From the NCBI GenBank assembly GCA_019749945.1, contig JAIEPF010000021.1:1-64000 (forward strand): DNA of 64,000 nt, in the 5' to 3' direction. A program made the translations under genes and the position numbers. Under the pieces are notes generated by a model, which saw only the letters and a program-made list of their open reading frames with translations, ran no database searches and had not been told where the DNA came from. This DNA comes from Burkholderiales bacterium (GTDB taxonomy: Bacteria > Pseudomonadota > Gammaproteobacteria > Burkholderiales > SG8-41). Below are positions 27,394-37,332 of this stretch, piece after piece (positions within the stretch are counted from its first letter, which is position 1; each line of letters begins with the position of its first letter).

Positions 27394-28683
27394 TCAGTCG
27401 GCGGTGTTGCCTACGGGGTAACCCTGCGGCAGCAGCACCCACATCCGCAAGGCCTGTTTCATGCGCCCGGCTTCGCGCCCGGCCTCATCACCGTAACCCC
27501 AGAAAAAATCGGCGCGTACCGCGCCGCGGATGGCCGAGCCGGTATCCTGCGCGAGCATCAACTGGTTCAGCGGTTTGTTGCTGAGCGGCCAGGTCGTGGC
27601 GAGAAACACCGGCGCACCCAGCGGCACGAAACGCGGATCGACGGCGATCGAGCGGCGCGCGGTCAGCGGCACGCCCAGCGCGCCCAGCGGCCCGCCGATT
27701 CCCGCCGGCAGTTCACGGAAAAAAATGTAACGCGGGTTGTAGTCCAGCACTTCGCGCAGCTTGTCCGGGTTCTGCTGCGCCCAGGCCTTGATGCCCTGCA
27801 TCGACGCACGCTCCGCCGGCAGTTCGCCGCGGTCGATCAGCAGGCGGCCGATGGAGCGATAAGGCTGTCCGTTGTGGTCGGCAAAACCGACGCGCAGTAC
27901 GCCGCCGCCGTCGAGATCAATGCGGCCCGAACCCTGGATCTGCAGGAAAAAGAGCTCGACCGGATCATCGACCCAGGCGATTTCGCGGCCGCGCAGTGCT
28001 GCTGCGCCGGCTTCAATCTGCGCGCGGTCGAAATAGGGCAGCACGCGTTTGCCGTCGAGCCGCGCGCGCAGCCGGGACTCCCGCGATTCGACGCCAAAGG
28101 CCGGCAGGTCGATGCTGATCAGGTCATCGGGCACACCGTATACCGGATAACGATAACGCGGCGTCGGTTTGCGGCTGCCGCGCAGCAGCGGTTCGTAATA
28201 ACCGGTGGCGAGACCGTCAGTGCCGCCGTCGGGCTGCAGCAGCTGATACGGGATGAAATTCATTTCGAAAAAACGTCGGGCCCGTTCGCGGTCGGGACGC
28301 GGCGCGGCCAGCGCCGCGCTGCACACCGTTCGCCAGGCTTCCTGCGTTTTGAGCGGGCCGCAACTGGCGAGCAGCGCGTCCCAGGCCGCGGCCGGATCAT
28401 CGTCGCGCCAGCCCGGCAGTTCGGTCCAGTGAGCGCGGCGCAGGTGCACGCCGGCAACTGGTGGAGTGGGTGTGACCGCGGCTGGAGTTTCTGCGGGCGG
28501 GGCCGGTTGTTGCGGGGCCGGAACGGGTGTCTGGGGTGCGGCTGGCGGTACGGCGGGGTTTTCCGGCGTCGAGCGGCAGGCCGCCATGATCAGTACCACA
28601 ATCAAGGCGGCGAGAATTACACGCGCCCCGGAGGAAGTCCCCTTGGGGGACGGCGGGAATTTGTTAAAGTCGGAGCGATGCAT
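27394..28683 (-). CDS. mltA: Membrane-bound lytic murein transglycosylase A
   Basis: A 429-residue outer-membrane lipoprotein that cleaves peptidoglycan to 1,6-anhydro ends. A signal with lipobox (VVLIMAAC) is followed by a Pro/Ala-rich linker (about 45-75) and then the MltA domain (GLATGYYEPLLRGSR, FFLQIQGSGRI). The C-terminal 3D domain has LMLAQDTGSAIRGAVRADFF with the catalytic Asp. The start at 28683 (MHRSDFNKF) is chosen for the lipoprotein signal. Confidence 0.95.
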   Translation of the reverse strand: MHRSDFNKFPPSPKGTSSGARVILAALIVVLIMAACRSTPENPAVPPAAPQTPVPAPQQPAPPAETPAAVTPTPPVAGVHLRRAHWTELPGWRDDDPAAAWDALLASCGPLKTQEAWRTVCSAALAAPRPDRERARRFFEMNFIPYQLLQPDGGTDGLATGYYEPLLRGSRKPTPRYRYPVYGVPDDLISIDLPAFGVESRESRLRARLDGKRVLPYFDRAQIEAGAAALRGREIAWVDDPVELFFLQIQGSGRIDLDGGGVLRVGFADHNGQPYRSIGRLLIDRGELPAERASMQGIKAWAQQNPDKLREVLDYNPRYIFFRELPAGIGGPLGALGVPLTARRSIAVDPRFVPLGAPVFLATTWPLSNKPLNQLMLAQDTGSAIRGAVRADFFWGYGDEAGREAGRMKQALRMWVLLPQGYPVGNTAD

Positions 28684-28690
28684 CAGCAAT

Positions 28691-29428
28691 TCACAGGGCG
28701 GGAGTAATGACCGGATTGATGTGGTATTTGATCGAGGCCGCGGTGGCCGTGGCATTGCTGGGCGGCATTGTCTGGCTGACCTGGCCGCGCCGTGACGACG
28801 ACGACAGGGACGAATCCGGCAAGTCCTGATCCGCGGTTTTTTCCAGCGTAATCAGGCGGAACCAGCCGCCGGCCAGCGCGGGCTGGTCGTCGATCACCCG
28901 CAGTCCGCGCACCCCGGCCAAAACATCCTCGAACACGACATCGGTGCGCGTGGCGATGCGTCGCGCCAGCGGATTGATCATGCGCCGCAACCATGCGTTT
29001 TCGCCAGGGCGCAGGAATTTGTCGAGCACGAACAGCCGTCCGCCGACCCTGACCACCCGCGCCGCTTCGCGCAGCGCGGTTCGGGTGTCGGGCACGATGG
29101 CGAGGATCAGGTGCAGCAGTACATGGTCGAATGCGTTTGTCCGGAACGGCAGTTTCTGGCTGTCGCCCTGGGTCCATTGCAGGTCAAGGTGATTACCGCG
29201 CAACCGCGCCCGATCCAGCATGGCGCGGGTCAGGTCAAGCGCCGTATAGCGGTGCGCGGCAGGCAGCAGCGGCAGATCGAGCCCGGTGCCGATGCCGTTG
29301 ACGAGAATGTGCGCCAGGCCGCTGCGCGGCAGGCGGGCAAGACTTGCGGCGCGCGCACGGGCGAGTGCCGGTCCGACCAGCCAGTCATAAATCGGCGCGA
29401 GCAGCGTGTAACTGGTGCGTAAGGTCAT
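28691..29428 (-). CDS. Class I SAM-dependent methyltransferase
   Basis: A 245-residue UbiE/type-11 methyltransferase. Motif I is VNGIGTGLDLPLLP, the acidic motif II is YTALDLTRAM, and post-motifs lie at LPFRTNAFDHVLLH and LREAARVVRVGGRLFVLDKF. The recognisable domain ends near FRLITLEKTA; the last roughly 40 residues are Ser/Arg/Pro-rich and antisense to a small gene at 28707-28829. The substrate is unknown. The start at 29428 (MTLRTSYTLL) is preferred over a longer form beginning in a Cys/Pro-rich stretch. Confidence 0.82.
   Translation of the reverse strand: MTLRTSYTLLAPIYDWLVGPALARARAASLARLPRSGLAHILVNGIGTGLDLPLLPAAHRYTALDLTRAMLDRARLRGNHLDLQWTQGDSQKLPFRTNAFDHVLLHLILAIVPDTRTALREAARVVRVGGRLFVLDKFLRPGENAWLRRMINPLARRIATRTDVVFEDVLAGVRGLRVIDDQPALAGGWFRLITLEKTADQDLPDSSLSSSSRRGQVSQTMPPSNATATAASIKYHINPVITPAL
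28707..28829 (+). CDS. Small 40-residue single-pass membrane protein
   Basis: The product starts MTGLMWYLIEAAVAVALLGG, has one membrane helix, and ends in an acidic tail with four consecutive Asp. A GGGAG lies just before the ATG, and the gene is divergent from mltA. It lies wholly antisense to the last 45 or so codons of the methyltransferase on the other strand, whose tail there is low in quality. The shape resembles CcoS-like small proteins, but no identification is claimed. Confidence 0.5.
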   Translation: MTGLMWYLIEAAVAVALLGGIVWLTWPRRDDDDRDESGKS

Positions 29429-29438
29429 GCCCGCTTGA

Positions 29439-29819
29439 CTAGTGCAGCACGCGGGGTGCGGACAGGGTGAACTCCGGGATGGTCGCGTCAAAACGGGTGC
29501 CGTCCTCGGCCAGCATCTGGTAGGCGCCGCGCATGGTGCCCACCGGCGTGGTCAGCACTGAACCGCTGGTGTATTCAAAACTTTCGCCCGGTTTCAGTTT
29601 CGGCTGGGCGCCGACCACGCCCTGGCCTTTGACTTCCTGCACCAGATTGTTGGCGTCGGTGATGATCCAGTGGCGGCTCAGCAGTTGCGCTGCAACTTCG
29701 CCGGTGTTGGTGATGGTGATGGTGTAGGCGAAGGCGTAACGCCCGGCATCGGCGTCGGACTGTTCCGCGATGTAGCTCGCGCGCGGCGAAACGGTGATGT
29801 GATATTTGTGTGCGCTCAT
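29439..29819 (-). CDS. apaG: ApaG protein
   Basis: A 126-residue protein with the ApaG fold: YHITVSPRASYIAEQS, FAYTITITNTG, RHWIITDANN, VQEVKGQGVVG and GSVLTTPVGTMRGAYQM are all family blocks, and the length is typical. ApaG is linked to Mg2+/Co2+ homeostasis and Ap4A metabolism; the biochemical role is unsettled. It is divergent from rpe, an arrangement common in betaproteobacteria. Confidence 0.96.
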   Translation of the reverse strand: MSAHKYHITVSPRASYIAEQSDADAGRYAFAYTITITNTGEVAAQLLSRHWIITDANNLVQEVKGQGVVGAQPKLKPGESFEYTSGSVLTTPVGTMRGAYQMLAEDGTRFDATIPEFTLSAPRVLH

Positions 29820-29930
29820 GGCCGTATTCTCGCATCCGCGGCGCGCCTGCGGAAGTTCCGCATGACCGCCGCTGGCGGGAACGGGTAGAATCCTTCCGTC
29901 GATAATCCCGCCATTTCTGTGGATTCAGCC

Positions 29931-30593
29931 ATGACCCATCGCCTTGCGCCCAGCATCCTGTCCGCCGACTTTGCCCGCCTCGGCGAGGAAGTGCAGGCCG
30001 TGGTCGCCGCCGGCGCCGACCTGATCCATTTTGACGTGATGGACAATCACTATGTGCCCAATCTGACCATCGGGCCGCTGGTGTGCCAGGCCATCCGTCC
30101 GCTGGTCAAGGTGCCGATCGACGTGCACCTGATGGTCAAACCGGTGGACCGCATCGTGCCAGATTTCGCCAAGGCCGGCGCCAACATCATTTCCTTCCAC
30201 CCGGAAGCCTCCGAACACATCGATCGCACCATCAGCCTGATCAAGGAACACGGCTGCAAGGCCGGGCTGGTGTTCAATCCGGCGACCCCCCTGGATCATC
30301 TCGACCACGTGCTCGACAAACTTGATTTGGTCCTGATCATGTCGGTGAATCCCGGCTTCGGCGGGCAGGCGTTCATTCCGGGCGCGCTGGCCAAACTCGC
30401 GGCAGTGCGCAAACGTATCGATCAGAGCGGTCGTGACATCTGGCTGGAAGTGGATGGCGGGGTCAAAACCGACAACATCGCGGAAATCGCCAAGGCCGGC
30501 GCGGACACTTTTGTCGCGGGCTCGGCGATATTCGGCACCAGGGACTACAAGGCCACCATCGCGGCGATGCGCGCAGCACTCGCCAAATCCTGA
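29931..30593 (+). CDS. rpe: Ribulose-phosphate 3-epimerase
   Basis: A 220-residue TIM-barrel enzyme interconverting ribulose-5-phosphate and xylulose-5-phosphate. [42 protein letters not shown] and [14 protein letters not shown] carry the metal and catalytic residues. The start at 29931 ([10 protein letters not shown]) is preferred over one four codons upstream. It heads the rpe-gph-trp gene series. Confidence 0.97.
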   Translation: MTHRLAPSILSADFARLGEEVQAVVAAGADLIHFDVMDNHYVPNLTIGPLVCQAIRPLVKVPIDVHLMVKPVDRIVPDFAKAGANIISFHPEASEHIDRTISLIKEHGCKAGLVFNPATPLDHLDHVLDKLDLVLIMSVNPGFGGQAFIPGALAKLAAVRKRIDQSGRDIWLEVDGGVKTDNIAEIAKAGADTFVAGSAIFGTRDYKATIAAMRAALAKS

Positions 30594-30657
30594 ACTCTCC
30601 GGCTTGCGGCGACGCGGCCGGTGAGCCGGTTGCCCCGCCGTTTGCTGCGGTTGAATC

Positions 30658-31344
30658 ATGAAAAAAACGTTTCCGATTGCCGTGCAGGCCGTGATGATCG
30701 ATCTCGACGGCACCCTGCTCGATACCATTCCCGATCTCGCCGCCGCGACCAACCTGATGCTGGAAGCGCTGGGCCGCGCGCCCTTGCCGCTGGACACGGT
30801 GCGCAGCTTCGTCGGCAAAGGGATTCCGCGGCTGGTCGAGCGCGCGCTGGCCCGCGACATCGATGGCCATGCCGACGCCGCGGCGATGGCCGAGGCGCTG
30901 CCGGTGTTCGAGCGCTTTTATACCGAGGTCAACGGCCGTTACACCACGGTGTATCCCGGTGTCATGGAAGGTCTGGAGCAATTCCGCGCCGGCGGTTTCC
31001 CGCTGGCCTGCGTCACCAACAAATCCGGCGCGTTCACACTGCCGCTGCTCGAACGCATGGGTATGGCGTCGTTTTTTGCACAGACCGTTTCCGGCGACAC
31101 GCTGGCGCGCAAAAAACCCGATCCCATGCAGTTGCTGCATGCCTCTGCGCAGTTCGGCGTGGCGCCGGAACGCATGCTGATGATCGGCGACTCGGTGAAT
31201 GACGCGCTGGCGGCGCGCGCGGCGGGATGTCCCGTATTCTGCGTGCCCTATGGCTACAACGAGGGTTTGGAGGTGCAGAGCCTCGATGTTGATGCTATAG
31301 TAGGCGCGCTGACTGAATGTATCCCATTGATTAAAAAGGTTTAA
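30658..31344 (+). CDS. gph: Phosphoglycolate phosphatase
   Basis: A 228-residue HAD phosphatase. The nucleophile motif is MIDLDGTLLDTIPD, motif II lies at CVTNKSG, motif III at KKPDPMQLLH and motif IV at MIGDSVNDALAA. It follows rpe and precedes the tryptophan genes, an order shared by many beta- and gammaproteobacteria. It removes 2-phosphoglycolate formed during DNA repair and oxygenic side reactions. Confidence 0.93.
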   Translation: MKKTFPIAVQAVMIDLDGTLLDTIPDLAAATNLMLEALGRAPLPLDTVRSFVGKGIPRLVERALARDIDGHADAAAMAEALPVFERFYTEVNGRYTTVYPGVMEGLEQFRAGGFPLACVTNKSGAFTLPLLERMGMASFFAQTVSGDTLARKKPDPMQLLHASAQFGVAPERMLMIGDSVNDALAARAAGCPVFCVPYGYNEGLEVQSLDVDAIVGALTECIPLIKKV

Positions 31345-31346
31345 TC

Positions 31347-31415
31347 GTGTTGCTCCCGATGAGCTTGGAAACGGTGTCTGGCGCCTGGCGCTGGCGTCGC
31401 GATTGGCGTAGCTGA
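31347..31415 (+). CDS. Candidate trp operon leader peptide
   Basis: A 22-residue frame from GTG 31347 (behind AAAAAGG) or 18 residues from ATG 31359. The C-terminal part reads SGAWRWRRDWRS, so three of the last nine codons are Trp (TGG). It ends 57 bases before trpE. Possible RNA arms follow: CGCGAT with ATCGCG around its stop, and CGGAA with TTCCG near 31430. This is the layout of ribosome-mediated attenuation. No clear poly-U terminator is seen, so the call is tentative. Confidence 0.4.
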   Translation: MLLPMSLETVSGAWRWRRDWRS

Positions 31416-31472
31416 TCGCGCGTTGCCGGAAGCTGTTGCGTTTCCGTAGCTGACCTTTTCGTGGAGCAAGAC

Positions 31473-32957
31473 ATGACTGAATCTGAATTCGATCGACTCG
31501 CCGCCGCGGGTTATAACCGCGTGCCGGTGGTGCTCGAAACCTTTGCCGACCTCGACACGCCGCTGTCGATTTACCTGAAACTCGCCAACCAGCCGTACAG
31601 CTATTTGCTGGAATCGGTGGTCGGGGGTGAACGTTTCGGCCGTTATTCCTTCATCGGCCTTGCCGCCGCCGCCCGCATCGAGGTGCGCGACCACAGTTGC
31701 ATCGAGGTTCGTGATGGCGTCGTGACGCTGCGCGAGGAAGCTGATGACCCGCTGGCCTTCGTCGAAAATTATCTGCAGCGTTTCAAGGTCGCGACCGACC
31801 CGCGGCTGCCGCGGTTCTGCGGCGGGCTGGTCGGTTATTTCGGTTACGACACCGTGCGTTACATCGAAAAGCGGCTCGCGCGCAGTAACAAACCTGACGA
31901 ACTCGGTACGCCGGATATCCTGCTGCTGGTGTCCGAGGAAATTGCCATCGTCGACAACCTGTCGGGCAAGCTGTCGCTGGTGGTTTATGCCGAGCCGGGC
32001 AAACCCGGTGCCTACGCTGCGGCGCGCGCGCGTCTGGCGGTGCTGCTGGAAAAGCTGCGTGCACCGGTGAAACTGCCGGAAAGCGCGCCGACACGATCCG
32101 AGCCCGCAGTGTCCGGATTCGGCGAGGCTGCCTATTACAAGGCGGTGGAGCGCGCGAAAAAATACATCTTCGAAGGCGACATCATGCAGGTGGTGCCGTC
32201 GCAGCGCATGAGCAAGCCTTTTCACGCCTCGCCGCTGTCGCTGTATCGGGCATTGCGCGCGCTGAATCCGTCGCCGTACATGTTCTCGTTCAATTTCGGC
32301 GATTTCCATGTCGTCGGCGCTTCGCCGGAAATCCTCGCACGGCTGGAAGGCGACGTGGTCACGGTGCGGCCGATTGCCGGCACGCGCCGCCGCGGCGCCA
32401 CGCCGGAAGAAGATGCCGCGCTGGCGACGGAACTGCTGGCCGATGCCAAGGAACGTGCCGAGCACCTGATGCTGGTCGATCTTGGCCGCAACGATGCGGG
32501 GCGGGTCGCCCGGACCGGCAGCGTCAAGGTTACCGAGCAGATGATCATCGAGCGTTATTCGCACGTGATGCACATCGTTTCCAGCGTCGAGGCGAAACTG
32601 AAGCCGGGGCTCAACGCGATCGACGTGCTGCGCGCGACTTTCCCGGCGGGTACGGTATCGGGCGCACCCAAGGTGCGGGCGATGGAAATCATCGACGAGC
32701 TGGAGCCGGTCAAGCGCAGCATTTATGCCGGTGCGGTCGGTTACCTCGGTTTCCACGGCAACATGGATGTGGCGATTGCCCTGCGCACGGCAGTGATCAA
32801 GGATGGAAAATTGCATGTGCAGGCGGGCGGTGGCGTGGTCGCTGATTCGCAGCCGGAAGCCGAATGGCAGGAAACGCAGAACAAGGCGCGGGCCCTGCTG
32901 CGGGCGGCCGAAATCGCCGAAGCCGGTCTCGATACTCGACTAGATGCGCGCGACTGA
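31473..32957 (+). CDS. trpE: Anthranilate synthase component I
   Basis: A 494-residue enzyme that makes anthranilate from chorismate and ammonia. The N-terminal [20 protein letters not shown] holds the LLES feedback-inhibition motif for tryptophan. The chorismate-binding half shows [31 protein letters not shown] [20 protein letters not shown] and GAVGYLGF. It is 12 bases before trpG. Confidence 0.97.
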   Translation: MTESEFDRLAAAGYNRVPVVLETFADLDTPLSIYLKLANQPYSYLLESVVGGERFGRYSFIGLAAAARIEVRDHSCIEVRDGVVTLREEADDPLAFVENYLQRFKVATDPRLPRFCGGLVGYFGYDTVRYIEKRLARSNKPDELGTPDILLLVSEEIAIVDNLSGKLSLVVYAEPGKPGAYAAARARLAVLLEKLRAPVKLPESAPTRSEPAVSGFGEAAYYKAVERAKKYIFEGDIMQVVPSQRMSKPFHASPLSLYRALRALNPSPYMFSFNFGDFHVVGASPEILARLEGDVVTVRPIAGTRRRGATPEEDAALATELLADAKERAEHLMLVDLGRNDAGRVARTGSVKVTEQMIIERYSHVMHIVSSVEAKLKPGLNAIDVLRATFPAGTVSGAPKVRAMEIIDELEPVKRSIYAGAVGYLGFHGNMDVAIALRTAVIKDGKLHVQAGGGVVADSQPEAEWQETQNKARALLRAAEIAEAGLDTRLDARD

Positions 32958-32969
32958 AAGGGAATCGCC

Positions 32970-33539
32970 ATGTTACTGATGATCGATAACTACGATTCCT
33001 TCACCTACAACCTGGTGCAGTATTTCGGCGAGCTGGGCGAGGACGTGGCGGTGCATCGCAACGACGAAATCACGCTGGCCGACATCGCGCGGCTGAAGCC
33101 GGCGCGCATTGTCGTGTCGCCGGGGCCGTGCACGCCAAACGAAGCCGGGGTGTCGGTGCCGCTGATCAGGGAGTTCGCCGGGAAAATTCCCATTCTCGGC
33201 GTCTGCCTCGGCCACCAGAGCATCGGCCAGGCTTTTGGCGGCAAAATCGTCCATGCGCGGCAGCTGATGCACGGCAAGACGTCACCGATCCAGCACGAAG
33301 GGGCGGGGGTGTTCCGCGGCCTGCCGCGGCCGTTCGCGGCGACGCGCTACCATTCATTGGTGATCGAGCGCAGCAGCCTGCCGGACTGCCTGGCGGTGAC
33401 GGCATGGACCGATGACGGCGAGATCATGGGCGTGCGCCACAAGACACTGGCGGTCGAGGGTGTGCAGTTCCATCCGGAATCGATTTTGACCGAACACGGC
33501 CACCGGATGCTGAAGAATTTTCTTGAGGAAAAACGCTGA
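32970..33539 (+). CDS. trpG: Anthranilate synthase component II (glutamine amidotransferase)
   Basis: A 189-residue class I amidotransferase supplying ammonia to Trp[21 protein letters not shown] and [11 protein letters not shown] are typical. The triad is Cys in [15 protein letters not shown] and His-x-Glu in [13 protein letters not shown]. It may also serve PabB, as in several bacteria. Its TGA overlaps the trpD ATG. Confidence 0.97.
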   Translation: MLLMIDNYDSFTYNLVQYFGELGEDVAVHRNDEITLADIARLKPARIVVSPGPCTPNEAGVSVPLIREFAGKIPILGVCLGHQSIGQAFGGKIVHARQLMHGKTSPIQHEGAGVFRGLPRPFAATRYHSLVIERSSLPDCLAVTAWTDDGEIMGVRHKTLAVEGVQFHPESILTEHGHRMLKNFLEEKR

Positions 33540-34561
33540 TGAAACCGCAGGACGCGCTGACGCGCATCATTGAGCATCGCGAGATTTTTCATGACGAGAT
33601 GCTGTCGCTGATGCGGCAGATCATGAGCGGCGAGGTGTCGCCGGTGCTGATCGCCGCGATCGTCACCGGCTTGCGCGTCAAAAAGGAAACCATCGGTGAA
33701 ATTACCGCTGCGGCGACGGTGATGCGCGAGTTTGCAACGGCGGTGCCGGTGCCCGATGTGCCGGAACTGATCGACACCTGCGGCACCGGCGGCGATTCCG
33801 CGCATACCTTCAACGTATCGACGGCGGCAATGTTTGTCGCAGCGGCTGCCGGCGCCAAAATTGCCAAACACGGCGGCCGTTCGGTCTCGAGCAAATCCGG
33901 CAGCGCCGACGTGCTGGAATTGCTCGGGGTGAACATCAACCTCAAGCCTGAAGGCGTGGCGCAGTCCATTGCCGCCACCGGCATCGGTTTCATGTTCGCG
34001 CCCAATCACCACAGCGCGATGAAACATGCCGCACCGGTGCGCCGCGAACTGGGGGTCAAAACCATATTCAACATCCTCGGCCCCCTGACCAATCCGGCGG
34101 GTGCGAAGCAGCAGGTGATGGGTGTGTTCCATCCCGATCTGGTCGGCATCCAGGCGCGTGTGCTGCAACGCCTGGGCAGCCGCCGCGTGATGATCGTGCA
34201 CGGGCTGGAAGGCCTCGATGAACTGTCGATCAGCGGACCAACGGCGGTGGGTGAGTTGAAAGACGGCCAGGTGCGCGAATACATGGTGGCGCCGGCGGAC
34301 GTCGGGCTGAAAGCCCATAACAACGCGGCAATCCGCGTCGAAGGCATCGAGCAGTCGCGCGACATGCTGCTCGGCGCGCTGGACAACAAGCCGGGCGCTC
34401 CGCGCGACATTGTTGCGCTCAATGCCGGGGCGAGCATTTATGTTGCCGGGCTGGCGCCGACGCTGGCCGACGGCGTCAAAAAAGCGCTCGCCGTCATCGA
34501 CAGCGGCGCGGCGCGGCACAAACTCGACCAGTTCGTGGCGTTTACCCAAAGCCATGGCTGA
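33539..34561 (+). CDS. trpD: Anthranilate phosphoribosyltransferase
   Basis: A 340-residue enzyme joining anthranilate to PRPP. The PRPP-binding signature is [17 protein letters not shown], followed by [33 protein letters not shown] and GLEGLDELS are further family blocks. Its end overlaps trpC by 8 bases. Confidence 0.97.
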   Translation: MKPQDALTRIIEHREIFHDEMLSLMRQIMSGEVSPVLIAAIVTGLRVKKETIGEITAAATVMREFATAVPVPDVPELIDTCGTGGDSAHTFNVSTAAMFVAAAAGAKIAKHGGRSVSSKSGSADVLELLGVNINLKPEGVAQSIAATGIGFMFAPNHHSAMKHAAPVRRELGVKTIFNILGPLTNPAGAKQQVMGVFHPDLVGIQARVLQRLGSRRVMIVHGLEGLDELSISGPTAVGELKDGQVREYMVAPADVGLKAHNNAAIRVEGIEQSRDMLLGALDNKPGAPRDIVALNAGASIYVAGLAPTLADGVKKALAVIDSGAARHKLDQFVAFTQSHG

Positions 34562-35351
34562 CATCCTGCAACGCATACTCGCGGTGAAAGCGCAGGAAGT
34601 CAGCGCGGCGCAGTCGCGTGTGCCGCAGGAGGAGATGCAGGCCTTGGCGCGGGCTGCGGCGCCGGCACGCGATTTTGCCGGCGCGCTGCGCGCCAAAATC
34701 GCCGCTGGCAAACCGGCGGTGATCGCCGAAGTCAAAAAAGCCAGCCCGAGCAAGGGCGTGCTGCGCGAACAATTTGATCCGGCGGCAATCGCCGTCACTT
34801 ACGAGCGCCACGGCGCCGCCTGCCTGTCGGTGCTGACGGACAGCCAGTTTTTCCAGGGCAAGCTCGATGACCTGAAAGCGGCGCGCGGCGCCTGCAGGCT
34901 GCCGGTGCTGCGCAAGGATTTCATGATGGATCCGTACCAGGTCTACGAGGCGCGCGCCGCCGGCGCCGACTGCATCCTGCTGATCGTTGCTGCGCTGGAC
35001 GCCGGTCGCATGCGCGAACTGGAAACCGTGGCACACGAGCTCGGCATGGCGGTGCTGGCCGAAGTGCATGACGGCGCCGAACTCGATGCCGCACTGACAC
35101 TCAAAACGCCGCTGATCGGCGTCAACAACCGCAACCTGCGCACTTTCGAGACGACATTGGAAACCACGCTGGGGCTGCTGCAGAAAATTCCGGCGGAGCG
35201 GTTGGTGATCACCGAAAGCGGCATCCTCAAGCCGCAGGATGTGGAAAAAATGCGCGCCCATGCCGTGCACGGCTTCCTCGTCGGCGAGGCCTTCATGCGC
35301 GCCGCCGATCCCGGCGCGGAACTCGAACGTTTGTTTGGAAGGGCGGCCTGA
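34554..35351 (+). CDS. trpC: Indole-3-glycerol-phosphate synthase
   Basis: A 265-residue TIM-barrel enzyme. [17 protein letters not shown] carries the catalytic Lys, [20 protein letters not shown] and [12 protein letters not shown] are conserved, and [15 protein letters not shown] closes the phosphate site. The start at 34554 (MADILQRIL) lies inside the end of trpD. trpF, trpB and trpA are not in the window, as expected where they form a separate cluster. Confidence 0.97.
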   Translation: MADILQRILAVKAQEVSAAQSRVPQEEMQALARAAAPARDFAGALRAKIAAGKPAVIAEVKKASPSKGVLREQFDPAAIAVTYERHGAACLSVLTDSQFFQGKLDDLKAARGACRLPVLRKDFMMDPYQVYEARAAGADCILLIVAALDAGRMRELETVAHELGMAVLAEVHDGAELDAALTLKTPLIGVNNRNLRTFETTLETTLGLLQKIPAERLVITESGILKPQDVEKMRAHAVHGFLVGEAFMRAADPGAELERLFGRAA

Positions 35352-35353
35352 GC

Positions 35354-35980
35354 ATGCTGCGCATCGACGAACTGATCATCGGATTCGACAAGGGGCTGCG
35401 CACGCTGTTTGCACCGGCGCGCAGCACGCGCGCGACGCCCGGCGCGGCCTTGCCTGAAGCCGACATGGATGTCGCACAGCGCGCGCTGGCAGCCGCGCTG
35501 ATGCGCGTCAATCACAGCGGCGAAATCTGCGCCCAGGCCCTGTATCAGGGACAGGCGCTGACCGCGCGCGATTCGGCGGCGCGTGCCGCGCTGGAAGCGG
35601 CGGCGCAGGAAGAAACCGAACATCTGGCGTGGACCGAAAAACGCATTGCCGAACTGGGCGGCCGCAAGAGTCTGCTGAATCCGCTGTGGTACGCCGGCTC
35701 CTTCGCCATCGGGGCGGCTGCGGGTGCGCTGGGTGACAAATGGAACCTCGGCTTTCTCGCGGAAACCGAACGTCAGGTCGAGCGCCACCTGGAAGGTCAT
35801 CTCGCGCGGCTGCCGGAGACTGACCACAAAAGCCGTGCCATCGTCGAACAGATGTGCGCTGACGAAGCCCGCCATGCCCGCAGTGCGCGAGCCCATGGCG
35901 GCGCGGAACTGCCGGCGCCGGTCAAGGCGGTGATGCAGGCGTCATCGAAGGTGATGACCGGAACTTCGTTCCTGCTGTGA
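35354..35980 (+). CDS. coq7: Coq7-type demethoxyubiquinone hydroxylase
   Basis: A 208-residue diiron carboxylate enzyme hydroxylating demethoxyubiquinol in ubiquinone synthesis. The ferritin-like iron ligands are visible: [36 protein letters not shown] and later [15 protein letters not shown]. It begins 2 bases after the trpC stop, so it is probably cotranscribed with the trp genes. The UbiH-family gene at 18309 supplies another hydroxylation. Confidence 0.95.
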   Translation: MLRIDELIIGFDKGLRTLFAPARSTRATPGAALPEADMDVAQRALAAALMRVNHSGEICAQALYQGQALTARDSAARAALEAAAQEETEHLAWTEKRIAELGGRKSLLNPLWYAGSFAIGAAAGALGDKWNLGFLAETERQVERHLEGHLARLPETDHKSRAIVEQMCADEARHARSARAHGGAELPAPVKAVMQASSKVMTGTSFLL

Positions 35981-35990
35981 CAGGCGGGGT

Positions 35991-36413
35991 TTAAGTTTCC
36001 GCTTCGCGGATTTCAAAGTCGTGGGTGATCGCCGCGGTCTTGCCCAGCATGATCGACGCCGAGCAGTATTTTTCCGCGGACAGATGCACCGCGCGTTCAA
36101 CCTGCGCCGCTTTCAGGCCGCGGCCGGTGACGATGAAGTGAAAATGGATTTTGGTGAACACCTTGGGGTCTTCGGCGGCGCGCTCGGAATCGATTTCCAG
36201 CACGCAGTCGGTGACCGGCGCGCGTGATTTGCGCAGGATGTGCATGACGTCATAGGCGGTGCAGCCGCCGGTGCCCATCAGCACCACTTCCATCGGCCGC
36301 GGTCCGAGGTCGCGACCGCCGCCTTCCGGCGCGCCGTCGATCACCAGCGCATGGCCGCTGCCCGACTCGGCGACAAAACTGACATTCTCGATCCACTTGA
36401 TGCGTGCTTTCAT
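35991..36413 (-). CDS. OsmC/YhfA-family protein
   Basis: A 140-residue OsmC-like protein. RPMEVVLMGTGGCTAYDVMHIL contains the first redox-type Cys, and SAEKYCSASIMLGKTA the second. E. coli YhfA-like members keep both. OsmC proteins act as thiol peroxidases on organic hydroperoxides, though the YhfA branch is uncharacterised. It converges with coq7. Confidence 0.9.
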   Translation of the reverse strand: MKARIKWIENVSFVAESGSGHALVIDGAPEGGGRDLGPRPMEVVLMGTGGCTAYDVMHILRKSRAPVTDCVLEIDSERAAEDPKVFTKIHFHFIVTGRGLKAAQVERAVHLSAEKYCSASIMLGKTAAITHDFEIREAET

Positions 36414-36426
36414 GCGGCCTCCGCGA

Positions 36427-37185
36427 TCAGCCCCGTAAAATGAGGCGCAAACGATACCAGACTATGCCGATGATTTCGTGGAAAAACAGCGCGCTGTCGC
36501 GCAACGCGAGCGCGCTGGGCAGAACATCGAGGATGGTCAGCCGGTAGCGCGTGGTGTAGCCCGTTGCCGCCGGGATGACCTGGAATCCGGCTGTTTCGAA
36601 TGCAAGCCGCGCGCGCGGCATGTGCCAGGCGTGGGTGACCAGATAAACGCTGCGGATGTTCTCCGCGGCCAGCATGCGGTAGCTCAGGCGGGCGTTTTCC
36701 AGAGTATTGGCGGAGCCGTCTTCGGCCCAGCGCACCGGCACCGAAAATTCGTTTTGCAGCGCGCGCCGCATCAGATCCGCTTCACTTGGTGCGCTGCCTT
36801 CGGGGCTGCCGCCGCTGACCAGGATGGGCAGTCCGGTGCGGCGCTGTAGATGGGCCGCGTAACGCAAGCGCAGCAGTGTCGCGCCACGCACCGTGTCGCC
36901 GCCATACTCCGGCGCATCATGCGACTTGCCGCCGCCCAGCACGACAATCGCAGCGGCCTTGCCCGTCCCGGCGCTCGACGGCGGGGGCTCCCAGCAGGTC
37001 AGCAAAAAGTGGGCGGTCAGCGGCATCGACAATACATAAAGCGCCACCAGGCTGCCGGTGATCAGGCCCGTGGCGAGGCGGGGCCGCGTCCGGCGCAGCG
37101 CAAGACCACCCGCCATGAGCAGAATCAGCATGCCCGGGGGCAGCAGCAACGCAACCAGCGCATTCGTCAGTTGCCACGACAGCAT
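36427..37185 (-). CDS. ElyC/SanA/YdcF-family protein (DUF218)
   Basis: A 252-residue protein with two N-terminal membrane helices (LVALLLPPGMLILLMAGGLA and LVALYVLSMPLTAHFLLTCW). A DUF218 domain follows: AAIVVLGGGKSHDAPEYGGD, ILVSGGSPEGSAPSEADLM, EDGSANTLENARLSYRML and VTHAWHMPRARLAFE. E. coli ElyC affects peptidoglycan and lipid-carrier homeostasis. It is divergent from rplM. Confidence 0.9.
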   Translation of the reverse strand: MLSWQLTNALVALLLPPGMLILLMAGGLALRRTRPRLATGLITGSLVALYVLSMPLTAHFLLTCWEPPPSSAGTGKAAAIVVLGGGKSHDAPEYGGDTVRGATLLRLRYAAHLQRRTGLPILVSGGSPEGSAPSEADLMRRALQNEFSVPVRWAEDGSANTLENARLSYRMLAAENIRSVYLVTHAWHMPRARLAFETAGFQVIPAATGYTTRYRLTILDVLPSALALRDSALFFHEIIGIVWYRLRLILRG

Positions 37186-37263
37186 GACATTAAGCCATTG
37201 TTTTTAAAAAGCTATTTTCCCGGGCCCGGGAGTGTTGGCCAGTGCCGGGAAGGTGTCCGGAGT

Positions 37264-37293
37264 TTGACACATCCGCTTGATTTCCCATAGAAT
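37264..37293 (+). promoter_or_regulatory. Promoter of rplM-rpsI
   Basis: A perfect -35 TTGACA (37264-37269) and -10 TAGAAT (37288-37293) with an 18-base spacer, 40 bases before the rplM start. The leader is short. Confidence 0.8.
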
Positions 37294-37332
37294 TCGCGGT
37301 TTCCCTGAATCAGAGAACGCGCAGGAACACGC

